A stretch of 17,085 nt of DNA, from positions 1-17,085 of the forward strand of contig CAZEVY010000112.1 in assembly GCA_964515555.1 (NCBI GenBank). Direction: 5' to 3'. The notes below the pieces were generated by a model. It made no database searches. It worked only from the letters and a program-made list of their open reading frames with translations, and was not told where the DNA came from. Positions 15,778 through 17,085 of the stretch are shown here, piece after piece (within the stretch, counting starts at the first letter, position 1; every line of letters starts with the position of its first letter). The position numbers were made by a program, and so were the translations under genes. This DNA comes from CAZEVY01 sp964515555. Its GTDB lineage: Bacteria; Acidobacteriota; Terriglobia; Bryobacterales; Bryobacteraceae.

Positions 15778-17085
15778 TCGAGCACGCTGACGCGCGGACC
15801 CGGCAACACGATGCCGCGAAGATTCAGCGGATCGGCGGCGGAGATGTTCAGCGACGCCTCGCCGCCCGCCTCGCGCCGCACCCTTCTCAGCAGGTCGATC
15901 GCCTCGGGCAGCGCGTACTGCTCGCCGGCGAGCGACGCCACGAAGCGCCCGCCCCGAATCTCACCGCGCGCCTCCATGCGGCGCAACGCAACCAGCAGGT
16001 CGCGCCACGCCGCCGCCAGCGATTCACGCGCCAGCAGGTCGCGGCAGACGACCCCCCATCGGCGCAGGAGCAGACGCGCGGATTGCTCCGCGCCCGCCGG
16101 CTCGCCTCCCTCGCGCGCGAACAGCGACCATCGTCCCGCCGCGTGGCGCGTCCGCGGCGCGTTGCGGCGCGTGTCGAGCAGCGTGCGGAGATTCTCGAAG
16201 CCGTCGGCGGTGACGAGTCCCGCCGTCACCAGCTCCCACAGCGCCTCCTCGATCTCGCTCGCGAGCCGGCCGGTCGCCTGCCGCAACTCGCTGAAGAACG
16301 ACGCGCCCCGCGCGCGCAGTACCGCCAGCACTTCGCGGCCCTGGTGCGATAGCGCCGCCTCGCTGGTCTCCATCGCCGGAAGACTGCTGAAGTCCTCGCG
16401 CAGAAACAGCGCGATCGGCGCCACGCGTGTCGGCCGCACCCGCCGATGCCCGTTGCCGTTGGCCGGCTCCTCAAACGCCGGGTGCGGCGAGACGCGGCCC
16501 CACATCACTTCGCCCGCGAGGCATAGCTGGTCGAGCAGCTCCGGCTCGTAATTCTCGATGCGCCGCGCCAGCACCTGCGGCTCCCACGCCGCCGCCGGGA
16601 CCTCGTAGCCTTCCAGTTGCCGGATCACTTGCAGCAATCCGTCGAGCCCGTGCAGCCGCGTCGACGGCGCCACGTGCTGCCAACGCGCCAGGAATCGCAG
16701 GAACTCGACCGTCGTCACCGGCTCGATCTCGCGCCGCAGCCGCCCCAGGGTCATCCGGTGAATGCGCGCCAGAACCCGCCGATTGCACCACTCGACGGCG
16801 CCCTCGGCGAGCCCCGGCGTGTAGCGGCCGCTCAACGCGACGCCGCGCGACTCCAGCAGCGCCAGCCCCATCGCGACGTATTCTTCCCCGATTCCGAAGC
16901 GCGCCGCGAACTCGGCGGCGGTCGTTGGCCCCGTCGACTCCAGCCACCCGCCGATGAGCGCGGCGAGCGCATCTTCGTTGGGGAGAGACTGCGCCAGCTC
17001 CAGCCGCTCGGCGGCGACCCAGAAATCCCCCACCGACATCGCCCGCCTTGCCGCCACCAGCGTCTCGAAGTACTCGCGCCACTCC
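15750..17085 (-). CDS. lhr: Lhr-type large SF2 helicase, C-terminal part (5' end beyond window)
   Basis: The C-terminal 445 residues of an Lhr protein; the frame is open to the right edge, so the helicase core and start lie outside the window. The visible part belongs to the Lhr C-terminal region rather than the motor: FWVAAERLELAQ near the start, then WCNRRVLARIHRMTLGRLRREIEPV, FLRFLARWQHVAPS, LCLAGEVMWGRVSP, and near the end GRWSLF, RRWGVVCRDLLARE and GRFVASLAGEQYALPEA, followed by AADPLNLRG. These match the winged-helix and beta-barrel modules of full-length Lhr (about 1500 residues in E. coli), which unwinds DNA-RNA hybrids and acts in DNA repair. GTG 17057 and ATG 17039 are internal and not starts. 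It overlaps the first GT-C gene by 28 nt, an operon with no obvious functional link. Confidence 0.85.
   Translation of the reverse strand, partial: EWREYFETLVAARRAMSVGDFWVAAERLELAQSLPNEDALAALIGGWLESTGPTTAAEFAARFGIGEEYVAMGLALLESRGVALSGRYTPGLAEGAVEWCNRRVLARIHRMTLGRLRREIEPVTTVEFLRFLARWQHVAPSTRLHGLDGLLQVIRQLEGYEVPAAAWEPQVLARRIENYEPELLDQLCLAGEVMWGRVSPHPAFEEPANGNGHRRVRPTRVAPIALFLREDFSSLPAMETSEAALSHQGREVLAVLRARGASFFSELRQATGRLASEIEEALWELVTAGLVTADGFENLRTLLDTRRNAPRTRHAAGRWSLFAREGGEPAGAEQSARLLLRRWGVVCRDLLARESLAAAWRDLLVALRRMEARGEIRGGRFVASLAGEQYALPEAIDLLRRVRREAGGEASLNISAADPLNLRGIVLPGPRVSVLEWDSVQPLV

Noticed and set aside
1..17085. CRISPR array, tRNA/rRNA, transposon, phage or defence system
   Set aside because: No regularly spaced repeats, cloverleaf-like sequence, transposase, integrase, or known defence-gene pair was found; the two helicases look like repair enzymes rather than parts of an anti-phage cluster.

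Overview
The window is GC-rich bacterial chromosome, most likely from an acidobacterium of the Bryobacterales/Solibacter group. The best pointers are a secreted metallo-beta-lactamase-fold protein ending in what looks like the roughly 215-residue C-terminal domain typical of Solibacter proteins (TIGR03437 type), and a DUF1549/DUF1553 (PSD1-like) plus Tat-exported DUF1501 gene pair, which is shared by Planctomycetes, Verrucomicrobia and Solibacter-type Acidobacteria. A run of exactly 100 N (10023-10122) marks an assembly scaffold join, so this is probably a draft or metagenome-derived genome. I see no rRNA, tRNA, CRISPR array, transposase or phage gene. Coding density is very high and no gene-free stretch reaches 300 bases.

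Left block (1-3358, plus strand): a compact operon of a GpgS-like glucosyl-3-phosphoglycerate synthase, a second GT-A glycosyltransferase of the mannosyl/glucosylglycerate synthase type, and a five-helix membrane protein of the MscS-associated 'conserved TM helix' type. Gaps and overlaps are 3 nt and 41 nt. Together they suggest production of a glycerate-linked sugar osmolyte coupled to a membrane tension or osmotic response. The last 13 codons of a possible upstream gene lie at the left edge.

Middle block (3367-9456): on the minus strand an MrfA/YprA-type SF2 repair helicase with a C-terminal four-cysteine cluster is followed by the secreted MBL-fold/TIGR03437 protein. A small plus-strand membrane protein (7152-7526) is divergent from the helicase and meets purE stop codon to stop codon. 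An isocitrate dehydrogenase of the long, Thermus-like form lies directly upstream of purE (minus strand) with 1 nt between them, and purE starts with GTG.

Right block (9555-17085, minus strand): the C-terminal part of a very large Lhr-type helicase enters from the right edge and overlaps two consecutive GT-C membrane glycosyltransferases (28 nt and 4 nt overlaps). Then comes a DUF1549/DUF1553 protein with a CXXCH motif, and 2 nt later the DUF1501 protein, interrupted by the N gap. A perfect TATAAT lies immediately after the second glycosyltransferase's stop codon, 10 nt before the ATG of the DUF1549/1553 gene, so that pair may have its own, nearly leaderless transcript. Two back-to-back perfect hairpins of REP-like character (13628-13665) sit inside the coding sequence of the second GT-C gene and are translated as an arginine-rich loop between membrane helices.

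The clearest leads are the osmolyte-type operon, the hairpin pair inside a gene, the leaderless-type promoter, the helicase plus secreted MBL pair, and the unusual Arg-Arg in the coenzyme site of the isocitrate dehydrogenase. None is proven novel from sequence alone.
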